Positions 51,886 through 63,610 of a stretch of 64,000 bases of DNA are shown piece by piece (the stretch's first letter is position 1; every line of letters starts with the position of its first letter). Under the pieces are notes generated by a model. That model saw only the letters and a program-made list of their open reading frames with translations. It was not told the DNA's origin and searched no databases. A program made the translations under genes and the position numbers. The DNA comes from an uncultured Clostridia bacterium (GTDB taxonomy: Bacteria; Bacillota; Clostridia; Oscillospirales; Acutalibacteraceae): the NCBI GenBank assembly GCA_947632335.1, contig CANROX010000002.1:1-64000 (forward strand), given 5' to 3'.

Positions 51886-53058
51886 ATGAAAGAAATCATC
51901 TTAATCAAGGTGGGAGAAATTGTCCTCAAGGGACTTAACAGAAAGTCCTTTGAAAATATGCTTATTAAAAATATAAAGCACGCCCTTACAGGTACATCCC
52001 AATGCAGGATAACATCGGCACAGTCAACAATATATGTTGAACCCTGTTATGATGACGCCGATATTGAGGATATTTGTGTCAGACTTAGCAAGGTTTTCGG
52101 CATTGTGGCATTCCACAGGGCGGCTGTTGCAGAAAAGTCTATGGAAAGCATTACGGAAACTGCTTTGGTTTATCTTGAGGATTATCTTGAAACTGCGGAC
52201 ACCTTTAAGGTGGAGGCAAAGAGAAGCGATAAAAAGTTTCCCCTTAAATCCCCGGAAATCAGCAGGGAGCTGGGCGGAAAAATTTTGGAGAAGTTCAGTC
52301 ATCTTACAGTTGATGTTCACAATCCGGATGTTCAGGTCACAGTAGAGGTTCGTGACTTCGGAGCATATATCCACGCAGGGGTTATAAAGGGTGCAGGGGG
52401 TGTTCCCGTTGGCTCCAGCGGAAACGGCACTATCCTTATTAGCGGAGGTATTGATTCCCCTGTTGCGGCCTGGATGATGGCAAAGCGTGGACTGAGTCTT
52501 AATGCTGTTCACTTTGCTTCACCTCCATATACTTCACTTCGGGCAGAGGACAAGGTGGTAAGACTTCTAAAAAAGGTTGCCTCATATGCAGGCAATATTA
52601 CAATGTATACAGTACCTTTTACGGAAATTCAGGAAAAAATTAAGAATGACTGCCCCCAGGAGCTTTTTACAATTATTATGAGAAGGCTTATGATGGAAAT
52701 ATCCCAGCGTATTGCGATGAAAACCCACAGCTCCTGCCTTATTACAGGAGAAAGTCTGGGACAGGTTGCCTCTCAAACAATGCAGGCCATTGTAACTACT
52801 GACGAGGCTGCGGATATGGTGGTTTTCAGACCCCTTATCGGTATGGATAAGGAGGAGATTATAAGAATTTCCCGCAGAATTGATACATTTGATATATCCA
52901 TTGAACCCTACGAGGACTGCTGTACCGTTTTTACACCAAAGCATCCCCGTACAAGGCCTGTTCTCAAATATGTTAAAGAGGTACAGGAAAATGCAGGCTT
53001 TGATGAAATGATTGAAACCGCAATCAACAATTTAAAGGTGACAAAGATTACACCTTAA
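51886..53058 (+). CDS. thiI: tRNA 4-thiouridine synthetase
   Basis: A 390-residue enzyme that thiolates uridine-8 of tRNA. It has an N-terminal ferredoxin-like and THUMP RNA-binding region (about 1-165) and a PP-loop ATPase (ILISGGIDSPVAAWMMAKRG near 185), with TGESLGQVASQT. The C-terminal rhodanese domain of the E. coli enzyme is absent, as in other Firmicutes. Partner of the cysteine desulfurase just upstream. Confidence 0.95.
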   Translation: MKEIILIKVGEIVLKGLNRKSFENMLIKNIKHALTGTSQCRITSAQSTIYVEPCYDDADIEDICVRLSKVFGIVAFHRAAVAEKSMESITETALVYLEDYLETADTFKVEAKRSDKKFPLKSPEISRELGGKILEKFSHLTVDVHNPDVQVTVEVRDFGAYIHAGVIKGAGGVPVGSSGNGTILISGGIDSPVAAWMMAKRGLSLNAVHFASPPYTSLRAEDKVVRLLKKVASYAGNITMYTVPFTEIQEKIKNDCPQELFTIIMRRLMMEISQRIAMKTHSSCLITGESLGQVASQTMQAIVTTDEAADMVVFRPLIGMDKEEIIRISRRIDTFDISIEPYEDCCTVFTPKHPRTRPVLKYVKEVQENAGFDEMIETAINNLKVTKITP

Positions 53059-53084
53059 TATTTTAAAAATTTTTGGAGAAAAAA

Positions 53085-55217
53085 ATGAAGGTATTATTTC
53101 TTTTTAATGAAGAAATAAAAGTGAATATAGGAGGTTCTGTTCTCAACGGCAGGGAAACAGGTGCAGAGGGGTTTGACTTGTCCTATGAGATTAATCCAAA
53201 ATCCCTTTTAAAAGCTGTCAGGGAGGTTCTCCCAAAGGGAGATATAGAGGAAATTGTCACCGCCGGACTTCCCAAATCTGAAAGAAAATTCCGCAAAATC
53301 TATGCCAACACCATAGACTACCTTGAAAAACAGCTAAACCTTAATAGAGAGGGTCTTCCTCCAAAAAAAGAACCTGAAAAGAAAACCTTTGATATTACAG
53401 AAAAGGATAGGGAAATTCTAAAGAAAAAAGATGTTTCCAAGCTGGAAATTGCCTATGTGAATTTTAAACCAAAGGCAAAAAAACTTCTCTTTAATATTAA
53501 GGCAAGGTGGAAATACCTGCGTGACAGTACATATTTTAAAAAGAAAATTCCTGTATACGAAAATGACCTTGGCTTTGCCTTTGAGGTTTTGGGGATAAAA
53601 TTTTTCTCTTTGGAAAAGGCAGATAAAACCTGTCTGAAATCTATGGGAAAATTCCTTGAAAAAAACCTGAAGGAAAATAAGGAATACATAGTTAAAGAAT
53701 ATGACACAAGGGCAAAGACCTTTATTGCCAACAGAGTACCCCTTAGAACAGATGAAAAAAGAGAGGTTATCCGCAAGGCTGTTCAGACAGTTGCAGTTAT
53801 AGCTTTTGTTGCAGCAGGGTCATATCTTCTCTACAACAGCGTATATAAATCGGCGGAGAATACCGCCATACAGTCGGAAATTCAGTCCATTTACTATGAC
53901 GGCGACACTTCAAAGACTGTTACAGAAGAGGAAAGAATTAAGAACTTTAAAAAGCTAAAGGACATTAACAGCGAAATTGTGGCATGGATAAATGTGCCCC
54001 ACACCAACATCGACTATCCCGTACTTTTCCACAAAGAGGACACCCTGAAAAGCCAATACTATCTTTACAATAATTACGAAAAAAACTATTCTGACTACGG
54101 AAGTATATTTATAGATTTCCGCAGTGAAAAGGGTGCCAAAAGCAAAAATGTTGTTATGCACGGCCACCATATGATGGACGGCAGTATGTTTTCCAATCTT
54201 CTCAAATACGGAAAGACCTCAATAGATATGGACTTTTACAAAAAATCCCCAACCTTTACACTAAGTACGCCTGATGAGGGAGATGTGGTTTACAAAATAA
54301 TTTCTGTTTTCAAAACCACAGGGGACAAGAACAGCTCCGGTTTCTTCAACTATATTCAGGGCGACTTTGGCAGTGATGCGGAATTTATGAACTATGTTTA
54401 CAATGTAAGGGTAAGGTCAATGGTAAACTGTCCTGTTGATGTAAACGAAAAGGATAAGCTTGCCACCCTTTCAACCTGCTCCTATGAAGTGAACAGCAAC
54501 TACAGAACAGTTGTTGTAGGCAGAAAGGTACGGGCGGGAGAAAGCAAAAATGTTATTTCCGCAAATGCAAAGAAAAATCCAAACCCCTATTTCCCCAATG
54601 ATTTCTACTGGAGGTTTGGAGGCACACAGCCGAAAATTTCCACCTTTAAGTCGGAATATAAAAAGGGCAATATTGACTGGTACGACGGCAGGGGAAAGCT
54701 AAAGGGCAAAGAGGCTTTGACAGGAGGTAAGTTTGTTCAGGAAAGGACAACTACCACAAAGCCCTCAACATCAGCATCTACCTCTACCACAAAGCCTACA
54801 ACTTCTACAACAAAGCCAAAGCCAAAATACTATACAGTGAAATTCCTTGATTCAAAGGGAAAGGTTATTTCCAGTCAGAGGGTAAAGGAAAACAGTAGTG
54901 CAAAGCCTCCAAAGGCTCCGAAAAAGGCGTCTACTAAGTATTACAAATATTCCTTTATTCATTGGAGCAGGTCATACAGAAATGTTAAATCCAACATAAC
55001 TGTAAAGCCTATATATCGCAGTATAAAAATTCCACAGCCCACAAAACCCTCTAAACCAAAAAAGCCTAAGGTTAAGCCTACTAAGCCTAAACCTACCGCA
55101 AAACCCAAACCAACCACACGGCCTGTGCCTACAACAAGGAAGCCTGCCCCTACTAAGCCCACTACTACGGCAACAGAGCCTACCGTTGCAAGGACAGAAG
55201 TTCAGGAGGAGCCATAA
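53085..55217 (+). CDS. Multidomain class B-like sortase
   Basis: A 710-residue membrane transpeptidase. A cytoplasmic N-terminal region of about 230 residues (unrecognised, very basic) leads to one TM segment (about 235-254), then the sortase domain (about 285-490) with catalytic His in VVMHGHHM (near 357), Cys in LSTCSYE (near 465) and Arg in NYRTVVVGR (near 473). After it come a Thr/Ser/Pro linker, an InlB/Flg_new-like repeat (about 581-644; YYTVKFLDSKGKVIS) and a Pro/Lys/Thr-rich tail. Typical sortase B is about 230-280 residues, so this is a large fusion. GGAG precedes the ATG. Confidence 0.85.
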   Translation: MKVLFLFNEEIKVNIGGSVLNGRETGAEGFDLSYEINPKSLLKAVREVLPKGDIEEIVTAGLPKSERKFRKIYANTIDYLEKQLNLNREGLPPKKEPEKKTFDITEKDREILKKKDVSKLEIAYVNFKPKAKKLLFNIKARWKYLRDSTYFKKKIPVYENDLGFAFEVLGIKFFSLEKADKTCLKSMGKFLEKNLKENKEYIVKEYDTRAKTFIANRVPLRTDEKREVIRKAVQTVAVIAFVAAGSYLLYNSVYKSAENTAIQSEIQSIYYDGDTSKTVTEEERIKNFKKLKDINSEIVAWINVPHTNIDYPVLFHKEDTLKSQYYLYNNYEKNYSDYGSIFIDFRSEKGAKSKNVVMHGHHMMDGSMFSNLLKYGKTSIDMDFYKKSPTFTLSTPDEGDVVYKIISVFKTTGDKNSSGFFNYIQGDFGSDAEFMNYVYNVRVRSMVNCPVDVNEKDKLATLSTCSYEVNSNYRTVVVGRKVRAGESKNVISANAKKNPNPYFPNDFYWRFGGTQPKISTFKSEYKKGNIDWYDGRGKLKGKEALTGGKFVQERTTTTKPSTSASTSTTKPTTSTTKPKPKYYTVKFLDSKGKVISSQRVKENSSAKPPKAPKKASTKYYKYSFIHWSRSYRNVKSNITVKPIYRSIKIPQPTKPSKPKKPKVKPTKPKPTAKPKPTTRPVPTTRKPAPTKPTTTATEPTVARTEVQEEP

Positions 55218-55640
55218 ATGAAATGTGATATTGTTTTCTATCTGGCAAAGAAAACCGCATTGTGTGAAAAAACACTTAATGAGATTTTTAAGGAGCGGAA
55301 GTATGAGATAAATACCGTTACCGCCTCCACTAATCCCGAAAGTCTTGGTATGCAGCTTAACGGTCACCTTCAGTGCGTTAATCTTGTTATAATTATAGGA
55401 GGGCTTAAAACTAAGGATGTAAGGGGCATATCCAATGTTTTTTCCAAAGCACTTGCCAACTCCTCTACAGAGATAATACCCAAAAGAATTAAAAACCCTG
55501 TAGGGGAAAATGACGGATATATAATGCGAAGCGGCAGACAGACAATTATCTGCCTGCCTGATAATCCAGAGGAAATGGAAAATATGCTTGACAAGGTTAT
55601 GCTGGATTATCTGGACTGCGTTTACAAAAATGATATATAA
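55218..55640 (+). CDS. MoaB/CinA-like domain protein
   Basis: A 140-residue protein resembling the molybdopterin-binding (MoaB/MogA/CinA N-terminal) fold: an N-terminal TASTNPESLGMQL, a central LVIIIGGLKTKDVRGI, and the late ICLPDNPEEMENML resembling the LPG-P-x-E end of that family. The usual catalytic motifs are weak, so activity is doubtful. It begins right at the base after the sortase gene stop and is translated with it. Its role next to a sortase is unclear. Confidence 0.65.
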   Translation: MKCDIVFYLAKKTALCEKTLNEIFKERKYEINTVTASTNPESLGMQLNGHLQCVNLVIIIGGLKTKDVRGISNVFSKALANSSTEIIPKRIKNPVGENDGYIMRSGRQTIICLPDNPEEMENMLDKVMLDYLDCVYKNDI

Positions 55641-55725
55641 AAATCCTTTTTGAAAAATACCAAAACTAACAACGGTGTCGGGTGTTTAGATATGTATTAT
55701 CACAGGTAAAAAAAGGAAAATAAAA

Positions 55726-55765
55726 AATGCCTTACAGGTAAAAATTCCTGTAAGGCATTATTTTA
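55726..55765 (+). terminator. Terminator of the sortase operon
   Basis: AATGCCTTACAGG pairs with CCTGTAAGGCATT, followed by ATTTTAT. Confidence 0.8.
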
Positions 55766-55806
55766 TGTAAAAAAACAGGGTTTTATCACAAAAATGCGAA
55801 AAACCC

Positions 55807-55835
55807 TTGACATATCTATAATTTTCCTTTATAAT
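55807..55835 (+). promoter_or_regulatory. Promoter of rpoB-rpoC
   Basis: TTGACA (55807-55812), 17-base spacer, TATAAT (55830-55835): a consensus vegetative promoter about 160 bases before the rpoB start. Confidence 0.85.
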
Positions 55836-55870
55836 GGTTTGGCATAATATCATGCGGTAGTGTCGCTTAT

Positions 55871-55926
55871 CCCATTTAACTATGGGTGAATATTACCACA
55901 AGTGAGGTAACTTGTCAAGTGGTAAT
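55871..55926 (+). promoter_or_regulatory. Structured rpoB leader
   Basis: Two hairpins: CCCAT with ATGGG (55871-55886), and a compound hairpin with outer ATTACC/GGTAAT (55892-55926) and inner ACAAGT/ACTTGT around GAGGTA. No T-run follows. Probably involved in control of rpoB-rpoC or mRNA processing. The remaining 55641-56004 interval holds only the terminator and promoter listed. Confidence 0.4.
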
Positions 55927-56004
55927 TTGTATAAATACATCAAAAGAGGGACTCTGCCCAACATATTTTAAAGTAGTGCAAATATAGAAAAGGAGTGAAC
56001 TAAA

Positions 56005-59000
56005 GTGGTAGATGTCAAACCGGTTAAGCTCGGCAGAAGCGAAAGAATGTCTTTTGGCAAGATTGATGAAGTTATTGAAATGCCTCATCTTCTTGATATT
56101 CAGAAGAAATCTTACCAGTGGTTCCTTGAGGAAGGCTTAAAGGAAGTTTTCAAAGATGTATCAGGTATTACTGACTACACAGGAAACCTTGTGCTTGACT
56201 TTATGGACTATGAGCTGGACATTGAAAAGCCGAATTACTCAGTTATTGAGTGTAAAGAAAGAGACGCCACATACTCTGCAGCTCTCAGGGTAACAGCAAG
56301 ACTTTTAAATAAGGAAACAGGTGAAATCAAGGAATCCAATGTATTTATGGGTGATTTCCCCCTTATGACCGACAGCGGCACATTTGTTATTAACGGCGCT
56401 GAAAGAGTTATTGTTTCCCAGCTTGTGAGAAGTCCCGGTGTTTACTACAAAATGGAACATGACAAAACAGGTAAGGAGCTTTACTCCTCAACTGTAATTC
56501 CAAACCGCGGTGCATGGCTGGAGTATGAAAACGACATTAACGATGTTTTCTATGTTCGTATAGACAAGAACAGAAAAATTCCCGTAACAGTATTTATAAG
56601 AGCTCTTATTGGTCTTGAAGCACTTCTAAAGGACAGGGAAGAGAAAGAGGCAAACGGAGAAAAATGGAGTCCGGAAGATGTTGACCTTACCGTAATAGGC
56701 AAGGACGGAGAAATTGTAGATATCTTTGATTTAGACGACAGAATCAAGGCTACTATTGAAAAGGACACCACTACCAATGCAGAGGAGGGTTTACTTGAAG
56801 TTTATAAGAAGTTAAGACCCTCTGAACCTCCTACAGTAGAATCTGCCATGACACACCTTTCTAATCTGTTCTTTGACGACAGAAGATATGATATGTCAAA
56901 GGTAGGCAGATATAAATATAACAAAAAGTTAGGCATTTCCCAGCGCCTTGCAGACCAGGTCCTTGCCTCTCCTGTTGCAAACCCAAGAACCGGCGAGGTT
57001 ATGGCCCTCCCTGATGAGAAAATCACCAGAGAAAAGGCAATGGAAATTGAAAATGCAGGTGTTACTCTTGCATTTGTTAAGAGAGATGACGACACCCCTG
57101 TAAGAATTATTTCCAACGGTATGGTTGACATTAAGGGATATGTTAATTTTGACGCCAAAAAGGAATGTAATATTAACGAAAAGGTCAGAGCCTCTGTTCT
57201 GTTCCCCATTCTTGATGAGTGTGAAACAGAGGAAGAGCTAAAGGAGGCCCTTATTGACAACAGGCCGCAGCTTATTCCTAACTATATTACTATTGACGAT
57301 ATATTTGCTACTATTAACTATATGAACACCCTTGCCCAGGGCATTGGTGTAACTGACGATATTGACCACCTTGGCAACAGAAGAATCCGCTGCGTAGGTG
57401 AGCTTTTACAAAACCAATTCAGAATAGGCTTTAGCCGTCTTGAAAGGGTTATCAGAGAAAGAATGACTCTCCAGGCACAGGACCCTGAGGCTCTTTCTCC
57501 AAATACACTAATAAATATCCGTCCTGTAACTGCGGCAATCAGAGAATTTTTCGGAAGTTCTCCACTTTCACAGTTTATGGACCAGAACAACCCTCTTGCA
57601 GAGCTTACTCACAAGAGAAGACTTTCAGCCCTTGGCCCCGGCGGTCTTTCACGAGACAGAGCAGGCTTTGAGGTTCGAGATGTTCACTACACACATTATG
57701 GTCGTATGTGTCCTATTGAAACTCCTGAAGGTCCTAATATTGGTCTTATTTCCTATCTTGCTACCTTTGCAAAGATAAACGAATACGGCTTTGTAGAGGC
57801 TCCTTACAGAAAGATTGACAAGGAAACAGGTATTGTCACAGACCAGGTTGTATATATGACAGCCGATGTTGAGGACGAATATACTATTGCACAGGCCAAC
57901 GAGCCTTTGGACGAAAACGGCCGTTTCCTAAATAAAAAAGTTGTCGGACGATGCAGAGAAGAATTTGTGGAGCTTAAACCGGAGGCATTCGACTTTATGG
58001 ATATTTCTCCGAAAATGGTTGTTTCGGTTGCCACATCTCTCATTCCTTTCCTTGAAAATGACGACGCAAACCGTGCCCTTATGGGTGCCAACATGCAAAG
58101 ACAGGCTGTTCCTCTCCTTGTTACAGAGGCTCCTATTGTGGGTACCGGTATGGAATACAAAGCAGGGGTAGACTCAGGAGTATGTATACTTGCTGAGGAG
58201 GACGGTATTGTCCTAAGCGTTTCTGCTGATAACATTTGTGTTCAGTACGACAGCGGCAGGATTCAAAACTTTGATGTAATTAAGTTCCTGCGTTCAAACC
58301 AGAGTACCTGCATTAACCAAATCCCTGTTGTTGACAGAGGACAGAGGGTTAAAAAGGGCGAGGTTCTTGCCGACGGACCTGCAACAGATAACGGAGAGCT
58401 TGCCCTTGGTAAAAATGCCCTTATCGGCTTTATGACATGGGAAGGTTACAACTACGAGGACGCCGTTCTTATTAATGAAAAAATTGTCCGTGATGATGTT
58501 TACACATCTATCCATATAGAAGAACACGAAACAGAGGCTCGTGACACCAAACTTGGCGCTGAAGAAATTACCAGAGATATTCCAAATGTGGGCGAGGATA
58601 TGCTTAAAGATTTGGACGAGGACGGTATAATCCACATTGGCGCAGAGGTTCGTTCAGGAGATATACTTGTTGGTAAGGTAACGCCAAAGGGTGAAACTGA
58701 GCTTACAGCCGAGGAAAGACTTTTAAGGGCTATCTTCGGTGAAAAGGCAAGGGAAGTCAGAGATACCTCCCTTAGAGTGCCTCACGGCGAAACAGGTATT
58801 GTTGTTGATGTTAAGGTGTTTACACGAGAGGACAGCGCCTCTGAATTACAGCCCGGCGTAAACAAGGTTGTAAGGGTGTATCTTGCACAGAAGAGAAAAA
58901 TCTCGGTGGGCGATAAAATGGCAGGCCGTCACGGTAACAAGGGTGTTGTTTCCAGAATTTTACCACAGGAGGATATGCCTTTCCTGCCGGACGGTACTCC

Positions 59001-59805
59001 CCTTGATATTGTTCTTAATCCTTTGGGCGTTCCTTCCCGTATGAATATCGGTCAGGTTCTTGAGGTGCATCTTGGCTATGCGGCAAAGGCTCTTGGCTGG
59101 AAGATTATGACACCTGTATTTGACGGCGCACACGAGCAGGATATTTTCCAGTGCCTCAAGGACGCGGGTTACAGCGAGGACGGTAAAACATGGCTTATTG
59201 ACGGAAGAACAGGTGAAAGATTTGATAACCCTGTTACAGTGGGTTATATGTATTACCTTAAACTCCATCACCTTGTTGACGACAAAATTCACGCCCGTTC
59301 AACAGGTCCATATTCCCTGGTTACACAGCAGCCTCTGGGCGGTAAGGCTCAGTTTGGCGGTCAGCGTTTTGGTGAAATGGAAGTTTGGGCACTTGAAGCC
59401 TACGGCGCAGCTTACACGCTACAGGAAATTCTTACAGTTAAGTCTGACGATGTTGTGGGCCGTGTTAAAACCTATGAGGCAATCGTTAAGGGTCAGAATA
59501 TTCCTACACCGGGTATTCCCGAATCCTTTAAGGTTCTTATTAAGGAACTCCAGTCCCTTGCACTTGATGTTAAGGTGCTTGATGAATACCAGAATGAAAT
59601 AGACCTTAAACAGCAGTTTGATGATGATATTCCCTCTGTAGCTGAAAGCGACGAATCCCTTGAGGAAGAAGAGGTTATGACAACAATGGAGGGCTTTGTA
59701 CTTGACGAGGATTCCGAAGAGGGCAATATGTTTGACGAAAGCGGAATTGTTGAAGACATTGAGGATATGGTGAACTTCGACGATTTCGGTTCAGATGAAC
59801 TTTAA
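56005..59805 (+). CDS. rpoB: RNA polymerase beta subunit
   Basis: A 1266-residue core subunit. The rifampicin pocket reads [30 protein letters not shown], given here in parts: [17 protein letters not shown]. All the usual resistance positions carry sensitive-type residues. Also visible are [32 protein letters not shown] in part, GHRHGNKG-like [11 protein letters not shown] (active-site lysine area) and [16 protein letters not shown]. The start is a GTG at 56005 preceded by AAGGAG. The acidic C-terminal extension of about 60 residues after the MEVWALEA region's end is longer than in E. coli. rpoC follows by 17 bp. rplJ and rplL are not upstream. Confidence 0.98.
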   Translation: MVDVKPVKLGRSERMSFGKIDEVIEMPHLLDIQKKSYQWFLEEGLKEVFKDVSGITDYTGNLVLDFMDYELDIEKPNYSVIECKERDATYSAALRVTARLLNKETGEIKESNVFMGDFPLMTDSGTFVINGAERVIVSQLVRSPGVYYKMEHDKTGKELYSSTVIPNRGAWLEYENDINDVFYVRIDKNRKIPVTVFIRALIGLEALLKDREEKEANGEKWSPEDVDLTVIGKDGEIVDIFDLDDRIKATIEKDTTTNAEEGLLEVYKKLRPSEPPTVESAMTHLSNLFFDDRRYDMSKVGRYKYNKKLGISQRLADQVLASPVANPRTGEVMALPDEKITREKAMEIENAGVTLAFVKRDDDTPVRIISNGMVDIKGYVNFDAKKECNINEKVRASVLFPILDECETEEELKEALIDNRPQLIPNYITIDDIFATINYMNTLAQGIGVTDDIDHLGNRRIRCVGELLQNQFRIGFSRLERVIRERMTLQAQDPEALSPNTLINIRPVTAAIREFFGSSPLSQFMDQNNPLAELTHKRRLSALGPGGLSRDRAGFEVRDVHYTHYGRMCPIETPEGPNIGLISYLATFAKINEYGFVEAPYRKIDKETGIVTDQVVYMTADVEDEYTIAQANEPLDENGRFLNKKVVGRCREEFVELKPEAFDFMDISPKMVVSVATSLIPFLENDDANRALMGANMQRQAVPLLVTEAPIVGTGMEYKAGVDSGVCILAEEDGIVLSVSADNICVQYDSGRIQNFDVIKFLRSNQSTCINQIPVVDRGQRVKKGEVLADGPATDNGELALGKNALIGFMTWEGYNYEDAVLINEKIVRDDVYTSIHIEEHETEARDTKLGAEEITRDIPNVGEDMLKDLDEDGIIHIGAEVRSGDILVGKVTPKGETELTAEERLLRAIFGEKAREVRDTSLRVPHGETGIVVDVKVFTREDSASELQPGVNKVVRVYLAQKRKISVGDKMAGRHGNKGVVSRILPQEDMPFLPDGTPLDIVLNPLGVPSRMNIGQVLEVHLGYAAKALGWKIMTPVFDGAHEQDIFQCLKDAGYSEDGKTWLIDGRTGERFDNPVTVGYMYYLKLHHLVDDKIHARSTGPYSLVTQQPLGGKAQFGGQRFGEMEVWALEAYGAAYTLQEILTVKSDDVVGRVKTYEAIVKGQNIPTPGIPESFKVLIKELQSLALDVKVLDEYQNEIDLKQQFDDDIPSVAESDESLEEEEVMTTMEGFVLDEDSEEGNMFDESGIVEDIEDMVNFDDFGSDEL

Positions 59806-59822
59806 TAAGGAGGCAGTTATAA

Positions 59823-62800
59823 ATGGAAAATATTACATTTGATTCAATTAAAATCGGTCTTGCCTCCCCTGACCAAATCAGAGAATGGTCATATGGTGAA
59901 GTTAAAAAACCGGAAACAATTAACTACAGGACACTTAAGCCGGAAAAAGACGGTCTTTTCTGCGAAAAGATTTTCGGACCCACAAAGGACTGGGAGTGTC
60001 ACTGCGGTAAATACAAAAAGATTAGATTTAAGGGAAAAGTCTGCGACAGATGCGGAGTTGAAGTAACAAGGAGCAAGGTTCGCCGTGAAAGAATGGGTCA
60101 CATTGAGCTTGCCGCTCCTGTATCCCACATCTGGTACTTTAAGGGTATCCCCTCAAGGATTTCCCTTATGCTGGATATTTCTCCAAAGGCCCTTGAGCAG
60201 GTTCTGTACTTTGCGTCCTACATTGTTATCGACCCGGGCGACGCCAGGGAACTTACCAAGATGCAGATTCTTTCCGAAACAGAATACAGGGACCTTTACG
60301 AAAAGTACGAGGACGACTTTAAGGCAGGTATGGGTGCCGAGGCTGTTAAGGAACTTCTTGCAGAAATTGACCTTGACCAGCTTTACACAGAAATTACCGG
60401 TGAACTTGAGTCAGCCTCCGGTCAAAAGAGAATAAGACTTTTAAAAAGACTTGAGGTTGTAGAGTCTTTCCGTCAGTCCGGCAACAGACCGGAATGGATG
60501 ATTCTTGATGTTATTCCTGTTATTCCACCGGACATCAGACCTATGGTACAGCTTGACGGCGGAAGATTTGCAACATCAGACCTAAACGACCTTTACAGAC
60601 GAGTTATTAACAGAAACAATCGTCTTGCAAGACTTTTGGAATTAGAGGCTCCCGACATTATTATCAGAAACGAAAAGAGAATGTTGCAGGAGGCTGTTGA
60701 CTCACTTATTGACAACGGCAGAAAGGGCAGACCTGTTACAGGTCCTAACAACAGAGCATTAAAATCTCTTTCGGATATGCTAAAGGGTAAGCAGGGCCGT
60801 TTCCGTCAGAACCTGCTTGGAAAGCGTGTTGACTACTCCGGTCGTTCCGTTATTGTTGTTGGCCCTGAACTTAAAATGTACCAGTGCGGTCTTCCAAAGG
60901 AAATGGCTCTTGAGCTGTTTAAGCCTTTCGTTATGAAAAGATTGGTTGAAACAAAGGCGGTTGTAAATATTAAGGCCGCCAGAAAGGCAGTGGAAAGGGC
61001 AAAGCCTGAGGTTTGGGATGCTCTTGAAGTTGTTATTAAGGGTCACCCTGTTCTCCTTAACAGAGCTCCTACACTCCACAGACTTGGTATTCAGGCATTT
61101 GAGCCTGTACTGGTTGAGGGCAGAGCCTTAAAACTCCACCCGCTTGTATGTACAGCCTATAACGCCGACTTCGACGGCGACCAGATGGCTGTCCATGTAC
61201 CCCTTTCCGCAGAGGCACAGGCAGAGGCAAGATTTCTTATGCTTGCCGCAGGCAACCTGTTAAAACCCTCTGACGGTCGTCCTGTCTGTGTACCTACACA
61301 GGATATGATTCTCGGTTCTTACTATCTGACCCTTGACAAGGACGGAGAAAAGGGCGAGGGCAAAGTATTCAGAGATGTTGACGAGGCTATGATGGCTTTC
61401 CAGACAGGCATTGTAACACTTCATTCAAAAATCAAGGTGAGAATGTCTAGGGAAATCAACGGCGTTCCTGAATCAGGTATTATTGAAACTACAGTAGGAA
61501 AAATTATCTTTAATAATCCTATTCCACAGGACTTGGGTTTTGTTGACAGAACAGTTGAAGAAAATAAATTTAAGCTGGAAATTGACTTTTTGGTTGGCAA
61601 GAAACAGCTTGGTCAGATAATTGACGCCTGTATCAGAGTACACGGTACAGATGTTACATCAAGGGTTCTTGACGATATTAAGTCACAGGGTTATAAATAT
61701 TCCACAAGGGGCGCCATTACAGTAGCCGTTTGTGACGCAAAAATACCGCCTGAAAAGAAAGAAATTATTGCACAGGCAGAGGCACAGGTTGACGAAATCC
61801 GTAATGAATACCTGGCAGGTTTCCGTTCAGATGACGAGCGCTATGCCGAAGTGCTAAAGGTTTGGGAAAAGGCAACAAATGATGTTACCTCTAAGCTCCA
61901 GGATAACCTTGACAGATTTAACCCAATCTATATGATGGCAGACTCCGGCGCCAGAGGTTCTATGTCACAGATTCGTCAGCTTGCCGGTATGCGTGGTCTT
62001 ATTGCCAACACATCAGGTAAGACAATCGAAATTCCTATCAGGGCTAACTACCGTGAGGGTCTTAACATTTTGGAATACTTTATTTCTTCCAGAGGCGCCC
62101 GTAAGGGTCTTGCAGATACGGCTCTCCGTACAGCGGACTCCGGTTATCTTACAAGACGACTTGTTGATGTTTCACAGGAAGTTATTATTCACGAAGACGA
62201 CTGCCACACAGACGAGGGCCTTGAAATCTTTGATATTAAGTCGGGCAACAATGTAATTGAGGGCCTGAGAGAAAGACTTATCGGAAGATACCTGCTCCAC
62301 GACTTCTGCGACGAAAATGGTAATGTTATTGTTTCCAAGGACGAAATGATGAGCGAGGACCAGGCGGATATTATTGTAAACTCCGGAGTTGAAAAAATTG
62401 AAATCAGAAGTATTCTGGGCTGTCATGCAAAGCATGGTGTTTGTAAGAAGTGTTACGGCTCCAACCTGGCAAACGGCCAGCCTGTTACAGTTGGCGAGGC
62501 TGTTGGTATTATTGCGGCTCAGTCCATCGGTGAACCGGGTACACAGCTTACAATGAGAACCTTCCACACCGGCGGCGTTGCCTCCGCAGAGGATATTACC
62601 CAGGGTCTTCCAAGGGTTGAAGAGCTGTTTGAGGCTCGTAAACCTAAGTCACTTGCCATTATTTCCGAGATTGACGGTGAGGTTAGGTTTGAAGAAATCA
62701 AAAATAACCGTCACGCCGTTGTCTACAATAAGGAAACCGGTGAAGAAAAGCAGTACCTCATACCCTTTGGCTTTAGAGTTAAGGTTGAAGAGGGTCAGAC

Positions 62801-63365
62801 CATTAAGGCAGGCGATAAAATTACCGACGGTGCAGTTAATCCTGCGGATATTCTATCAATACTTGGACCCAGTGCTGTCCAGGATTACCTTATTTCCGAG
62901 GTTCAGTCAACATACCGTCTTCAGGGTGTTGATATTAACGATAAGCACATTGAAGTTATTGTCCGTCAGATGCTTAAAAAGGTTAAGATTGAGGACGGCG
63001 GCTCAACTAAATTCCTTGCCGGTCAGAATTACGACCGCAACGAGGTTATCTACGAGAACAATAAGATTAGAAAGAGAATTGCAAACGGCGAAGAGGGTCT
63101 TAAAGAGGCAACCTATACCCAGCTTCTCCTTGGTATTACCAAGGCGGCTCTTGCCACAGATTCCTTCCTGTCTGCCGCTTCCTTCCAGGAAACAACAAGA
63201 GTTCTCACCGACGCCGCTATTAAGGGCAAGGTTGATCCCCTTGTTGGTCTAAAGGAAAATGTTATTATCGGTAAGCTGATTCCTGCCGGTACCGGTATGC
63301 ACAGGTATAATGGAGTTGAGCTTGAAGAAAATTATATTCAGGCAAACACATCATCCTTTGAATAA
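59823..63365 (+). CDS. rpoC: RNA polymerase beta' subunit
   Basis: A 1180-residue core subunit. It has the N-terminal zinc ribbon (CHCGKYKKI and CDRCGVEV), the clamp, the catalytic [16 protein letters not shown] with the three Mg-binding aspartates, the bridge helix ([18 protein letters not shown]), the trigger-loop region (RTFHTGGVA) and a second zinc site with [13 protein letters not shown]. Length is standard for Firmicutes without large inserts. GGAGG is 9 bases before the ATG. A terminator follows. Confidence 0.98.
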   Translation: MENITFDSIKIGLASPDQIREWSYGEVKKPETINYRTLKPEKDGLFCEKIFGPTKDWECHCGKYKKIRFKGKVCDRCGVEVTRSKVRRERMGHIELAAPVSHIWYFKGIPSRISLMLDISPKALEQVLYFASYIVIDPGDARELTKMQILSETEYRDLYEKYEDDFKAGMGAEAVKELLAEIDLDQLYTEITGELESASGQKRIRLLKRLEVVESFRQSGNRPEWMILDVIPVIPPDIRPMVQLDGGRFATSDLNDLYRRVINRNNRLARLLELEAPDIIIRNEKRMLQEAVDSLIDNGRKGRPVTGPNNRALKSLSDMLKGKQGRFRQNLLGKRVDYSGRSVIVVGPELKMYQCGLPKEMALELFKPFVMKRLVETKAVVNIKAARKAVERAKPEVWDALEVVIKGHPVLLNRAPTLHRLGIQAFEPVLVEGRALKLHPLVCTAYNADFDGDQMAVHVPLSAEAQAEARFLMLAAGNLLKPSDGRPVCVPTQDMILGSYYLTLDKDGEKGEGKVFRDVDEAMMAFQTGIVTLHSKIKVRMSREINGVPESGIIETTVGKIIFNNPIPQDLGFVDRTVEENKFKLEIDFLVGKKQLGQIIDACIRVHGTDVTSRVLDDIKSQGYKYSTRGAITVAVCDAKIPPEKKEIIAQAEAQVDEIRNEYLAGFRSDDERYAEVLKVWEKATNDVTSKLQDNLDRFNPIYMMADSGARGSMSQIRQLAGMRGLIANTSGKTIEIPIRANYREGLNILEYFISSRGARKGLADTALRTADSGYLTRRLVDVSQEVIIHEDDCHTDEGLEIFDIKSGNNVIEGLRERLIGRYLLHDFCDENGNVIVSKDEMMSEDQADIIVNSGVEKIEIRSILGCHAKHGVCKKCYGSNLANGQPVTVGEAVGIIAAQSIGEPGTQLTMRTFHTGGVASAEDITQGLPRVEELFEARKPKSLAIISEIDGEVRFEEIKNNRHAVVYNKETGEEKQYLIPFGFRVKVEEGQTIKAGDKITDGAVNPADILSILGPSAVQDYLISEVQSTYRLQGVDINDKHIEVIVRQMLKKVKIEDGGSTKFLAGQNYDRNEVIYENNKIRKRIANGEEGLKEATYTQLLLGITKAALATDSFLSAASFQETTRVLTDAAIKGKVDPLVGLKENVIIGKLIPAGTGMHRYNGVELEENYIQANTSSFE

Positions 63366-63370
63366 CTAAA

Positions 63371-63407
63371 AAAAAGAGGCTGTACGAAAGTACAGCTTCT
63401 TTTTTGT
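63371..63407 (+). terminator. Terminator of rpoB-rpoC
   Basis: AAGAGGCTGTAC pairs with GTACAGCTTCTT (loop GAAA), followed by a T-run. Confidence 0.85.
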
Positions 63408-63489
63408 CACAAAAGATTAAAAGCTAATAAATAAGTAATATTTCACAAGGAAAGGGCTGGAAAATCCCTTAAATTAGGGAAAATAATTG

Positions 63490-63519
63490 TTGACAAAGTT
63501 GTAACTGTTGTGATAAAAT
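63490..63519 (+). promoter_or_regulatory. Promoter of rpsL
   Basis: TTGACA (63490-63495), 18-base spacer, TAAAAT (63514-63519). It separates the rpsL transcript from rpoC. Confidence 0.65.
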
Positions 63520-63610
63520 GGATTTTGCGTGGAATGGGATAACTGCGTTTAATTGCAGAAAAGTTCCGCAAATATGGGTAAAACCAAATAAATGAAGAAG
63601 GAGGAATATA

